Shown here piece after piece: positions 8,461-16,700 of a stretch of DNA of 64,000 nucleotides. The position numbers and the translations under genes were made by a program. The stretch spans positions 1,736,001 through 1,800,000 of the forward strand of contig NZ_CP134867.1 of assembly GCF_031954525.1 (NCBI RefSeq). The letters are read 5' to 3'. A model generated the notes under the pieces. It saw only the letters and a list, made by a program, of their open reading frames with translations, ran no database searches and was not told the origin of the DNA. The stretch's first letter is position 1. The number at the start of each line of letters is the position of its first letter. The DNA comes from Dyella sp. BiH032. GTDB taxonomy: Bacteria; Pseudomonadota; Gammaproteobacteria; Xanthomonadales; Rhodanobacteraceae.

Positions 8461-8608
8461 CGGTGCCCTGGCCGCGTCCGGCCTCGCTTCCGCGCTGCCG
8501 GCGTGGGTGGCGTTCGGGAGTTTTTTTCGCGAGCGTGTCGATTTCCGGCCGTTCCATTCGTCGTCTTATGGCAAACCGGCGAAGCCGGCCCGGACGAGGA
8601 GACGGACG

Positions 8609-8980
8609 ATGCGTGTGATGGTGTTGGTGAAAGCCACTGAGTACAGCGAAAAGAACCCCTTCGCCCCCACTCCCGAAAATCTCGCGATGCTCGAGGCGAT
8701 GGGCAAGTTCAACGAGGAACTGATCAAGGCCGGCGTCATGCGCGGGGGCGATGGCCTGCGGCCCTCCTCGGAGGGCAAGCGCGTGGCCTTCGATGGCCCC
8801 GGGCGCGTGGTGATCGACGGGCCCTTCGCGGAAACCAAGGAGCTGGTCGCCGGCTTCTGGCTGTGGGAAGTGAAGGACATGGACGAGGCGGTCGCGTGGG
8901 TCAAGCGCTGCCCCAACCCCATGCCGGGGCCGAGCGAGATCGAGATCCGGCCGCTGTACGAGATGGCCGATTTCCAATGA
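8609..8980 (+). CDS. YciI-family (DGPF-type) protein
   Basis: 123 aa starting MRVMVLVKATEYSE, seven bases after GAGGAGA. The frame is open from 8507, but the extra 34 residues lack a ribosome site. 'VVIDGPFAETKELVAGFWLWEVKDMDEAVAWVKRCP' is the typical YCII-related/DGPF segment, and 'GPSEIEIRPLYEMADF' is the typical end. These ferredoxin-fold proteins often accompany extracytoplasmic sigma factors, but none lies beside it here. Function unknown. Confidence 0.85.
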   Translation: MRVMVLVKATEYSEKNPFAPTPENLAMLEAMGKFNEELIKAGVMRGGDGLRPSSEGKRVAFDGPGRVVIDGPFAETKELVAGFWLWEVKDMDEAVAWVKRCPNPMPGPSEIEIRPLYEMADFQ

Positions 8981-9294
8981 GCGCACCATGAGGCGCGGCG
9001 CCGCGTGACGTCGCGCGGCGCCGTTGCCGCGAGGCGTATGCAGCGGCACCGTGGGGTCTTTCACGAACTCACTGCGCGCGGCGGCGAGCGAGCAGTGGCG
9101 ACGTTCGCGTCGTCCGCGCAAGCGTGCACGATTCGCAGGTCTTCACGGCAGCCCGCTGCAAGTTCGCGCAGGCTTCGTTATGTGAACGGTCGCCGCACGT
9201 GCGCGGGATCGACGATCGCGGACACATAAATTTGTTGTTCGTTGGGGATACTTGGCGACTGCCACGCCCGGTGGCGGTCATTCGAGAGCCGCGT
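8981..9294. other. Intergenic region with a GC-rich hairpin
   Basis: 314 bp. A strong GC inverted repeat around 8992-9022 (GGCGCCGCG / CGCGCGGCGCC) follows the YciI gene and may end its transcript, although no T-run follows. A T-rich stretch (9230-9245) precedes the autotransporter gene and probably contains its promoter. No credible reading frame. Confidence 0.4.
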
Positions 9295-10524
9295 ATGCCT
9301 ATCCGCAACCTCCGTATCGGCGCAACGCGAACTGGCGCCCCGCACGATCTGCCGCCCACACGCGCCGCCGGATTCCGCTTGGGCATCGGTGCCCTCCTGG
9401 CGGTTGCGCCTTGCGCGGCCGCGCTCGCGCAAAGCCAGCCCTTCACGGCCTCCGGCTCGGCCAATCAGGTGGCGGTCGCCCGCGCCTTGCAGTCCTTGCC
9501 CACGCGCAGCGCGCTGCGGACGTCCCTGCAGAGCCAATGGCCGGCCGATCCGTCCAGCGCGGGCGCCGGCTATGACCGCCTATCCGGTGAAATCCATGCC
9601 GCGGTCGGCACGCAGATGATCCAGGACAGCCATTTCGCGCGCGACGCGGCGTTCGCCAGGCTTTCCTGCGCGGCCGGCTGCGCCGACGGCAGCCACCTGT
9701 GGGCGCAGGCGGATGGCGGCTGGAGCCACCAGGGCAGCGACGGCAATGCCGGCGCGGTCACGCGCGACGTGGGCGGCGTGATGGGTGGCGTCGATACGTT
9801 GGTCTTCGCCGACCGCTGGCGCGTGGGCCTGCTGTTCGGCTACGACCATGCGTCGCTCGATGCCGACAGCCGCTACTCCACCGCCAGCGTGCACAACACC
9901 ACGTACGGCGCCTATGCGGGCACGCAGTGGGATGCCTTCACGCTGAAGTTCGGCGCGGCGTACATGCGCCATCACATCGTCACGGACCGCTCCGTGCAGG
10001 TGCCCGGACTGGCGGCTTCCAGTCTCGGCACCGACTATTACGGGCACACCGCCCAGGCCTTCGCGGAGCTGGGCTACGGCATGCACTGGGGCCGCATCCA
10101 GTGGCAGCCCTATCTGCAACTGGCCGGCCTGCGGCAGAACATCGAGGCGTTCCGCGAAGCCGGCGGGCCGGCCGCGCTGGCGGGCAGCAGTCACAAAGCC
10201 GACGTGACCTATTCGACCCTGGGCGTGCACATCGTGGCCGACAGCTTCCAGCTGGGCACGGTGGCGGTGAATGCGCGGGCCGGTCTCGGCTGGCGACACG
10301 CCACGGGCGATGTCGATGTCGGCCATACCCTCGCCTTCCGCGCGGGCGGCACGGCATACGACCTGCATGGGCTGGTCGTGAGCCGCAACGTCGGCGTGCT
10401 CGACGCCGGCCTGGATTTCACCCTGGCGCCCAATGCCGTGTTCTCGCTGAGCTACAACGGCCAGGCCGGCAGCCAGCGTTTCGTGGATCAGGATCTGACG
10501 GCAGCGATGTCCGTGCGCTTCTGA
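9295..10524 (+). CDS. Autotransporter beta-domain protein with very short passenger
   Basis: 409 aa. The frame is open from 9124, but the first signal-peptide-like start is MPIRNLRIG at 9295 (cleavage near AAALA-QS, after an N-region extended by ~25 residues, as in some autotransporters). After a ~90-residue linker ('GAGYDRLSGEIHAAVGTQMI', typical of the segment just before the barrel) comes a ~290-residue autotransporter barrel: 'HLWAQADGGWSHQGSDG', 'WRVGLLFGYDHASLDADS', 'YGAYAGTQWDAF', ending in the outer-membrane insertion signal 'AAMSVRF'. A classic passenger (hundreds of residues) is missing. Either the protein works as a barrel alone or it is the surviving end of a longer gene with a re-attached signal peptide. 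Confidence 0.8.
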   Translation: MPIRNLRIGATRTGAPHDLPPTRAAGFRLGIGALLAVAPCAAALAQSQPFTASGSANQVAVARALQSLPTRSALRTSLQSQWPADPSSAGAGYDRLSGEIHAAVGTQMIQDSHFARDAAFARLSCAAGCADGSHLWAQADGGWSHQGSDGNAGAVTRDVGGVMGGVDTLVFADRWRVGLLFGYDHASLDADSRYSTASVHNTTYGAYAGTQWDAFTLKFGAAYMRHHIVTDRSVQVPGLAASSLGTDYYGHTAQAFAELGYGMHWGRIQWQPYLQLAGLRQNIEAFREAGGPAALAGSSHKADVTYSTLGVHIVADSFQLGTVAVNARAGLGWRHATGDVDVGHTLAFRAGGTAYDLHGLVVSRNVGVLDAGLDFTLAPNAVFSLSYNGQAGSQRFVDQDLTAAMSVRF

Positions 10525-10540
10525 CGCGGCCCCAGAGAAA

Positions 10541-10563
10541 GCCCCGCGCTGGATGCGCGGGGC
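10541..10563. terminator. Hairpin between convergent genes
   Basis: Perfect 9-bp stem GCCCCGCGC / GCGCGGGGC with a 5-nt loop, between the autotransporter gene and the convergent VOC gene. Read on the minus strand it is followed by TTTC, so it should serve mainly the VOC gene. Confidence 0.6.
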
Positions 10564-10607
10564 GAAGACGAAGCCGCTGTCCGGTTCGAATCGATCGTGC
10601 GTGTCGG

Positions 10608-11609
10608 TCAGCCACCCTGCGACGTTGCGCCTGCGCAGGGTGCGCTGCCGTTGCGCATCGCATGGAATTCGATGGACAGGCCCAGGTCGTCCTGCGTGGG
10701 CGCGAGGACGGATTCGCCGGACAAGCCGCGATACGTGGCCAGTTTGCGCTCATAGCCGCGCTCGGCCCAGCGCTGCGCGCGCCCCAGGTCGGCCACCGCG
10801 AAACTCACGCCGAGAATGCGCGGGCCGCCGTTCGCCATGGTCTGCGCGGCCAGGCCCGCGCCGTCGGGCTGCAGCGCGAGCAGCGCGGTTGGCCCGACCG
10901 GCACGCAGAATCCTTTCGCGCCGACCTCGGGCAGCTTCACCGGCACCGCGTGGCCGAAGCCCATCTTCTCCAGCTGCAGGCGATCGGCGTCGGCATCGGC
11001 CGAGACCAGCCAGATCGACGAAAGCGCACGCGCGCCGTTGGGATGTTCGCGCGTCGCGCGATAGTCGCCGGCGTTGGACGGATCGAATTGGTCGGGCGCG
11101 TAATCGTTCGCGTAATCGATGAAGAAGGTGTTGCTCGACAACGGCGCGCGATCGAACGCGAACAGGCGCCAGCCCGGCTTGGCGCTGTCGGGGCCGGCGA
11201 AGAACGGCGTGACGGCGTAGTGCTGCGCTTGCAGCGCGCCGCGAATGGCGTCGAGCGACGAAGAACGGAAGCCGAAGGTGCGCGAGCCCGGTCCGCCTTT
11301 CAGCGCCTGCTGGTCTTCCTTCGTGCCGGGGTCGAAGGCAGGGTCGGGCTTGGTGATGCCGAGCAGCTCGATGAAGCTGGTATCGGCGAACCGGATGTAG
11401 CGATTCGCCACGCCGCCGGGATCGCGCCCGGGCCGGACCTGGAAGCCCAGCTTCACCGCCATGACGGAGGTGACCTGATCGATGCCGCGTCCCCACAGCA
11501 GGACGTGGTCGAGGCGGGTGGTCGCGGCTTGCGCCGCCGGTGCCGGAGCGGCGGCCTGCGCGGCTCCCAGGCCGAGCAGCCATGCCGTCATGAACAGGAT
11601 GGAGCGCAT
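10608..11609 (-). CDS. Secreted VOC/glyoxalase-like protein
   Basis: 333 aa starting MRSILFMTAWLLGLGAAQA, a signal peptide, nine bases after AAGGA. An upstream in-frame ATG at 11648 lacks a ribosome site. The mature protein matches the glyoxalase_3-like VOC layout: 'TTRLDHVLLWGRGIDQVTSVM', 'DTSFIELLGITKP', 'FGFRSSSLDAIRGAL', 'FFIDYANDYAPDQF' and, in the second half, 'GGPRILGVSFAVADLGRAQR'. VOC proteins bind a metal and small molecules; export to the periplasm is unusual for dioxygenase or lyase members. It lies downstream of a GlxA-type regulator on the same strand, 177 bp away. Confidence 0.75.
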   Translation of the reverse strand: MRSILFMTAWLLGLGAAQAAAPAPAAQAATTRLDHVLLWGRGIDQVTSVMAVKLGFQVRPGRDPGGVANRYIRFADTSFIELLGITKPDPAFDPGTKEDQQALKGGPGSRTFGFRSSSLDAIRGALQAQHYAVTPFFAGPDSAKPGWRLFAFDRAPLSSNTFFIDYANDYAPDQFDPSNAGDYRATREHPNGARALSSIWLVSADADADRLQLEKMGFGHAVPVKLPEVGAKGFCVPVGPTALLALQPDGAGLAAQTMANGGPRILGVSFAVADLGRAQRWAERGYERKLATYRGLSGESVLAPTQDDLGLSIEFHAMRNGSAPCAGATSQGG

Positions 11610-11786
11610 GTGGATCCTTGCGTGAAAGAGGGGCAGGGGAGTTCGCATCGGCGCGTGCCTGCGCGGTCATCGCCGAAGCGTTTTTTAGGGGCGGTCGCAG
11701 GCCGCCCGCAAGGACAATTTCCGGACAAAAAAAGCCAAGTGCCGCAGCCGTCGTGCAGCGATGCCGCGCATATCCGCTACTCGCGA

Positions 11787-12722
11787 TCAGGCGCCGGCGC
11801 TGCGGCGCAACGACTGCGGCGAGGTGCCGAAGGCGCGCACGAAGGCGCGGCGCATGCGGCTGGAATCGCCGAAGCCGGTCGAGGCGGCGATGTGATCCAG
11901 GTGCAGATGGCTGGTTTCGACGGCCACGCGCGCTGCTTCCAGCCGCAAGCCTTCGACGACTTTCGCCGGCGTTGCGCCGATCTCCGCCGCGAAGGCGCGC
12001 GCGAAGTTGCGCGGGCTCATCGACGCGCGCTCGGCCAGCCGCTCGACCGTCATGGGTTCGGCGAGGCGTGCGCGCATCCAGCCGATCAATTCGCCGAAGC
12101 GTCCGGTCTTGCCGCCTTGTTCCACCAGCACGGAGTACTGCGATTGCCCGACGTGCCGACGCTGGTGCACGACCAGTTGCTGCGCAGCGCGCCGCGCGAT
12201 GCCCGGGCCGAGATCGTCCTCGACCAGCGCCAGGGCCAGGTCGATGCCGGCGGAAATGCCGGCCGAGGTCCACAGGTCGCCGTCCCTGACGAACATGCGC
12301 TCGGCATCCAGCCGCACTTGCGGATAGAGCTGCCGGAAGCGTTCGGCTGCCGCCCAGTGCGTGGTGGCGCGCCGGCCGTCGAGCAGCCCGGCGTGCGCCA
12401 GGAAGAAGGCACCGGAACAGACCCCGGCTGCGCGCCGCCACGCCTCGCCGCGCAGCCAGGCCATGACGCGCTCCTGGTTCTGTTCCACTTGGCCGAGGTT
12501 GCCGCCCGCGACGATCACCGTATCGAAACGCCGCGCTTCCAGCGGTTCCGCCGCCAGGCACACGCCGGAGGAACTGCGCACGACGCCGCCTTCCGGCGCC
12601 AGCACGCTGATCGCGTAACTGTCCGGCCGGAACCGCTCCGCCATCTCGAACACGGCGACCGGACCGGCGGCGTCCAGCAACTGGAATCCCGGAAAAACAA
12701 CGATGGCGATCTCGCGTCGCAT
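11787..12722 (-). CDS. GlxA-family regulator (DJ-1/PfpI + AraC HTH)
   Basis: 311 aa. The N-terminal domain (1-180) is DJ-1/PfpI-like: 'IAIVVFPGFQLLDAAGPVAVFE', 'FDTVIVAGG' and 'AAGVCSGAFFLAHAGLLDGRRATTHW', with the nucleophile-elbow Cys retained. The C-terminal part has two AraC-type HTH units ('MTVERLAERASMSPRNFARAF', 'HLDHIAASTGFGDSSRMRRAF'). Such regulators often control choline/carnitine or amidase genes; nothing of that kind is adjacent. The nearest gene on the same strand is the secreted VOC protein. Confidence 0.88.
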   Translation of the reverse strand: MRREIAIVVFPGFQLLDAAGPVAVFEMAERFRPDSYAISVLAPEGGVVRSSSGVCLAAEPLEARRFDTVIVAGGNLGQVEQNQERVMAWLRGEAWRRAAGVCSGAFFLAHAGLLDGRRATTHWAAAERFRQLYPQVRLDAERMFVRDGDLWTSAGISAGIDLALALVEDDLGPGIARRAAQQLVVHQRRHVGQSQYSVLVEQGGKTGRFGELIGWMRARLAEPMTVERLAERASMSPRNFARAFAAEIGATPAKVVEGLRLEAARVAVETSHLHLDHIAASTGFGDSSRMRRAFVRAFGTSPQSLRRSAGA

Positions 12723-12948
12723 GGTGGCCGCTGGTCGATGGGGTGGCGGGAAAACTGGCCTAGGAGCCGATGGGCGTCAAGGCCGTCGAGCACGGTCGAG
12801 TTCGCTGGCTGGCTGCACCGTGCGTGCATGAAAGAACCATCCGCGCAGCCTCGTTTCTGTCGCCCCGAAAGCCGGCTTGTTATCGAAGCATTTTGCGTCG
12901 CAGCGTGACAGCTCGCCTGTTCGGGGTCTTAATTTCGCGCCAGGGGAT

Positions 12949-12962
12949 TTGGATCGATCCAA
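12949..12962. promoter_or_regulatory. Perfect palindrome TTGGATCGATCCAA, candidate LacI-family operator
   Basis: 14-bp perfect palindrome with a central CG, the symmetry typical of LacI-family operators. A 13/14 copy lies at 13303-13316. It is about 500 bp before the TonB receptor start. No lacI-type gene is in the window. Confidence 0.45.
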
Positions 12963-13302
12963 GTCTTGGATGCGTTTTCTGGCCGATTGGCGGCGTGGAA
13001 CCCATCGAGACCGGGACGACCGGGGAGGGAGCGTCGGTCGCGCCATCGGGCGCGCCTGGATGCTGCTGCTTCCCGCCAGACAGGTGGAGGGAGTGGGAAG
13101 CCGCCGTATGAAAGCAGAATCCGCCCGCGTTTCCGTTCCGGCAGGCCCGCGTGTCCGCGCGTCCGGCCTCGTTCTTTGGCCCTGCTCCGGCGATGCCATC
13201 GCTCACCGCAGGCCGCACCACCCGACCCAGGTTCCAGCGACCGCCTGCAGGCGCCTTTGAGGCGGCGACGCCGATAAGCCGAGGCCGGTTGGCCACCCAG
13301 TG

Positions 13303-13316
13303 TTTGGATCGATCCA
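13303..13316. promoter_or_regulatory. Second near-perfect copy of the operator-like palindrome
   Basis: TTTGGATCGATCCA(G): the inner 12 bp TGGATCGATCCA is perfectly palindromic and identical to the copy at 12949. It sits about 140 bp before the receptor start codon, followed by two TCGATCC half-sites. Spacing of about 354 bp between copies would allow looping. Confidence 0.5.
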
Positions 13317-13456
13317 GTGTCCGAGTCGATCCGGTGTTCGATCCAGTTTTGAGGGAGGACGTCCGCAGTCATAGCTCGCCCATCTGCAGCACGTGAACGA
13401 ACGGGGATCACCGCGCCGGTGCAAGCGGCGCACATCACGTAGGGGAATCAACCGAA

Positions 13457-16400
13457 ATGACTTACCTGCCACACATGTTGACGCGCAAGCCGCTGTGCGC
13501 CGCGCTCGCCCTGGCCACCTTGTCGCTGGGCGGCAGCCTGATCGTGCCCGCGCCCGCTTTCGCACAGACCGCCGCAGCCGCGGCCACCCCGGCGTCGTCG
13601 CCGGCACAAACCTCCGATGCCCAGAACGCCACCGGCGAGGAAGCACAGAAGAAGGGGAAGCCCGGCGACAAGAACCCCACGACCTTGCAGACGGTCGTGG
13701 TCACCAGCTACCGGCAGTCGATCGACCAGAACGTCCAGGACAAGCGCGACTCCAATTCGATCGTCGAAGTGATCAACGCGCAGAACATCGCGCAGTTCCC
13801 CGCCAAGAACATCGCGGACGCGCTGGCGCACGTGCCGGGCGTGGTCATCAGCCGCGAGTCGGGCGAAGGCAAGACGGTGAGCATCCGCGGCCTCGCCCCC
13901 GAGCTGACGCTGACCCAGTTGAACGGCAACTACGTGGCGTCTGCCGATACGTCGGCGGGTCTCTCGCGTTCGTTCAACTACACGCTGTTCCCGGCCAACA
14001 TGTTCTCGGACATCAAGCTCTACAAGAGCCTCGAGGCGCGCCTGGACGAAGGCGGCATCGGCGGCAACGTCGATCTGCGCACGCGCCGTCCGCTGGAGAT
14101 GGACGCGAACGAAGGTTTCGTCTCCGGTACCGCCGCGAGTTCCGATACCAGCTCGAAGACGGAGCCGCAGGGTTCCGCGCTGTGGTCGTGGAAGAACAAG
14201 GATGAAACCTTCGGCATCCTTCTCGCCGGCGCCTACCAGAAGCGTCAGGCCACCACGTACGAAGCCGATGCGACGAGCTGGCACTGGTGGTCGGACAACT
14301 GTACGGACCACGTGACCTGCACCCAGCCGCCGGTGGACGTCAACGGCAGGCCGTATCCCTCGGCGGTCAACAACAATATCGACCTGTGGGGCAACGGCGT
14401 GGTCGACCAGTCCGGCAGGGTCTACAACGGCTACTGGATGCCGCAGCAGTTCGCCACCAGCCGCAACGACCTGACCCTGAAGACCAAGGGCGCCCAGGCC
14501 ACGATGCAGTTCAAGGCGAGCGACCACTTCCTGTTGACCGGTAATTACTTCCGCTTCCAGCGCGAGCAGAACCAGATCACCAACACGCTGGAAATCCCCG
14601 AGTGGGGCCTGCCGAACAACAGCAACTACGCCGACCAGAACGGCCGCCTGCTCGCGCCCAACGGCCTGACCTTCGACAAGTCCGGCACCGTCGTCACCGG
14701 TGCCAACTACGTGCTGCCGCCCAAGGGCGTCGGCTGCAACTCGGCGGTGAACCCGGTCACTGGCGCGCCGCGCCAGGCGGTGGACGTGTGCTCGACGGAA
14801 ATCCCGTGGCTCAACGGCAACTACTCCGTGGAGAAGGCCACCTCGCAGACCCTCAACCTGGAAGGCGAGTGGGATAACGGCGGCAGCCTGAGCGGTTCGT
14901 TCAACGTCGGCCGCACCTGGGCCAAGGGCGGCCCCTCGATCGAACTCGGCATGGCGGCCAAGCCGCGCAACTTCGTCAATGGCCAGTGGGTGGATGGCAG
15001 CACCGGTGCGGCGTGGAACTTCAACGGCAAGCCGGGCATCGTCGCCGATCAGTCCGTGCTGCAGAACATGCTCGCCGGCGCCGGTCAGGTCGACCTCGGT
15101 TCGACCGGTTCCAACATGGTGAACACCCGCACCTCGCAGAACTTCGCGCAGGCGGACTTCACCTGGGCGTTCGATTCCTCGTGGATGCAGTCGCTGCAGT
15201 TCGGCGCCAAGTACAGCGACGCCAATGCCGAGCAGCAGAGCAACGAAGTGCGCTGGTACTGCAAGGGCACCACCTCGCAGTTCCAGACCTGCGATCCGAA
15301 CGCGGGCCAGCTGCCGGCCAGCTTCCTGTTGCCGACCTACCTCAATGGCGCGAACCACGCCTACGAGGACAGCATCTTCCCTGCGATCAACTTCCCGGCG
15401 TACTACAACCACCTCAACTCCACCTACGACCGGGTGCTCTACAACAAGCCGCAGAACAAATCGTCGATCGGCGAGAAGATCGCGGCGGCCTACGTGCAGG
15501 CGAACTTCGACACCGGCACCCTGCGCGGCAACGTCGGCGTGCGCTTCGTCACCACGAAGCAGGAGCTCACCGTCGCCAACCAGGTCACCACCAACAACGC
15601 GGTGTACTACCACGACCCGGCGGGCAACATCCTCATCTGCCCGGCCTCGGGCGTGAACGCGGGCGGCGGTGCGTGCGCTCCGGGTGACTTCCAGTACCTT
15701 CCGCGCGAAGTGTCGGTGATCGAGAACTTCAACAACTCGACCACCAACAAGCGCTACAACAAGTTCCTGCCGAGCTTCAACATCGCGTGGACGATCGCGG
15801 AAGACTTCGTCCTGCGCGCCGCCGGCTCGCAGGCGCTGGCCCGCGCCAATTACACCGACCTGGCCCAGCTCGGCCAGCTGACCAACAACACCCAGGAGTA
15901 CTACAACGACCGCAAGCAGTTCGGCGCGCCGCTGCCGGGTTGGTACGGTTCCGGTGCCAATGCCGAGCTGAAGCCGTTCACGGCTACGCAGTTCGACCTC
16001 GCCGGCGAGTGGTACTACGCGCCTCACGGCGTGGTCGGCATCGACCTGTTCCAGAAGAAAGTGAAGAACTTCGTCGTCCCGGTCACCGTCAACAACATCG
16101 ACGTGAACGTGGGCGGTACCCAGACGAACTTCCGCCAGTACAGCACCAATGCCAACGGCCGCTCTGGCACGTCGAAGGGCATCGAGCTCTACGCGCAGCA
16201 CACCTGGGACTCGGGCTTCGGTTACATCGTCAACTACACGCTCAACAAGACCAACGAAACCGCGGTGTCGCTGGGCGATACGCAGGTGGGCAAGGCCGAG
16301 CTGATCGGCAGCGCGAAGTACGCGGCGAACGTCTCGCTGTTCTACGAAAAGAACGGCCTGCTGCTGCGTGCCAGCGAGAACTGGACGGGCCGCACCATGG

Positions 16401-16639
16401 AGGGCTTGACCGCGGGCTTGCCGATCTACGCACAGCCGTACCACCAGATCGATCTGAACGGCGACTACGAGATCAACAAGCACTTCATGATCACGGCGTC
16501 GATCATCAACTTCAACAAGGCGACGCCGCACACCTACCTGGGTGGCGACACGCGCGCGCGCCTGGTCCAGTTGATGTATCCGGGCCGGCAGTACTACCTG
16601 GGCGTGACCTACAAGTTCGGTGGTGCCAGCAACAGGTAA
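13457..16639 (+). CDS. TonB-dependent outer-membrane receptor (probable glycan receptor)
   Basis: 1060 aa with a signal peptide (cleavage near PAFA-QT). A low-complexity Ala/Lys-rich linker leads to a TonB box ('LQTVVVTSYRQS'), a plug domain ('INAQNIAQFPAKNIADALAHVPGVVIS', 'KTVSIRGLAPELTLTQLNG') and a long 22-strand barrel ending 'QYYLGVTYKFGG'. The pattern is that of the Xanthomonas/Caulobacter TonB receptors involved in carbohydrate uptake, not a siderophore receptor. It lies just before a GH92 mannosidase gene (62-bp gap), so the ligand is likely a mannose-containing glycan; this is inference from context. A second in-frame ATG at 13475 is an alternative start. Confidence 0.9.
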   Translation: MTYLPHMLTRKPLCAALALATLSLGGSLIVPAPAFAQTAAAAATPASSPAQTSDAQNATGEEAQKKGKPGDKNPTTLQTVVVTSYRQSIDQNVQDKRDSNSIVEVINAQNIAQFPAKNIADALAHVPGVVISRESGEGKTVSIRGLAPELTLTQLNGNYVASADTSAGLSRSFNYTLFPANMFSDIKLYKSLEARLDEGGIGGNVDLRTRRPLEMDANEGFVSGTAASSDTSSKTEPQGSALWSWKNKDETFGILLAGAYQKRQATTYEADATSWHWWSDNCTDHVTCTQPPVDVNGRPYPSAVNNNIDLWGNGVVDQSGRVYNGYWMPQQFATSRNDLTLKTKGAQATMQFKASDHFLLTGNYFRFQREQNQITNTLEIPEWGLPNNSNYADQNGRLLAPNGLTFDKSGTVVTGANYVLPPKGVGCNSAVNPVTGAPRQAVDVCSTEIPWLNGNYSVEKATSQTLNLEGEWDNGGSLSGSFNVGRTWAKGGPSIELGMAAKPRNFVNGQWVDGSTGAAWNFNGKPGIVADQSVLQNMLAGAGQVDLGSTGSNMVNTRTSQNFAQADFTWAFDSSWMQSLQFGAKYSDANAEQQSNEVRWYCKGTTSQFQTCDPNAGQLPASFLLPTYLNGANHAYEDSIFPAINFPAYYNHLNSTYDRVLYNKPQNKSSIGEKIAAAYVQANFDTGTLRGNVGVRFVTTKQELTVANQVTTNNAVYYHDPAGNILICPASGVNAGGGACAPGDFQYLPREVSVIENFNNSTTNKRYNKFLPSFNIAWTIAEDFVLRAAGSQALARANYTDLAQLGQLTNNTQEYYNDRKQFGAPLPGWYGSGANAELKPFTATQFDLAGEWYYAPHGVVGIDLFQKKVKNFVVPVTVNNIDVNVGGTQTNFRQYSTNANGRSGTSKGIELYAQHTWDSGFGYIVNYTLNKTNETAVSLGDTQVGKAELIGSAKYAANVSLFYEKNGLLLRASENWTGRTMEGLTAGLPIYAQPYHQIDLNGDYEINKHFMITASIINFNKATPHTYLGGDTRARLVQLMYPGRQYYLGVTYKFGGASNR

Positions 16640-16645
16640 GCCAAC

Positions 16646-16683
16646 GACGGGGCCGGGTAGATCACCGGCCCCGTCTTCTTTTC
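16646..16683 (+). terminator. Intrinsic terminator between receptor and GH92 genes
   Basis: 11-bp stem GACGGGGCCGG / CCGGCCCCGTC followed by TTCTTTT. It begins 7 bp after the receptor stop. It would reduce rather than abolish expression of the GH92 gene if the two share a promoter. Confidence 0.8.
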
Positions 16684-16700
16684 AGGCGAAGGAAAATCAC

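Larger units (their letters stand above)
12723..13456. other. Long promoter region between a divergent regulator and the TonB receptor
   Basis: 734 bp with no reading frame that shows a ribosome site plus coding-like composition; several overlapping frames of 80-140 codons are Arg/Pro-rich. It holds two palindromes (see the operator entries) and, just before the receptor, degenerate half-sites TCGATCC at 13325 and 13340. A leader this long suggests complex regulation of the receptor. Confidence 0.5.

Noticed and set aside
9699..12908. 1069-codon plus-strand frame from inside the autotransporter gene to 12.9 kb
   Set aside because: It crosses a terminator and lies antisense to the VOC and GlxA-type genes; no recognisable domain and no ribosome site.
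13448..16531. Long minus-strand frame (over 1000 codons) opposite the TonB receptor
   Set aside because: Composition is Arg/Val/Gly-rich antisense of a GC-rich gene; the plus strand encodes a complete TonB receptor.
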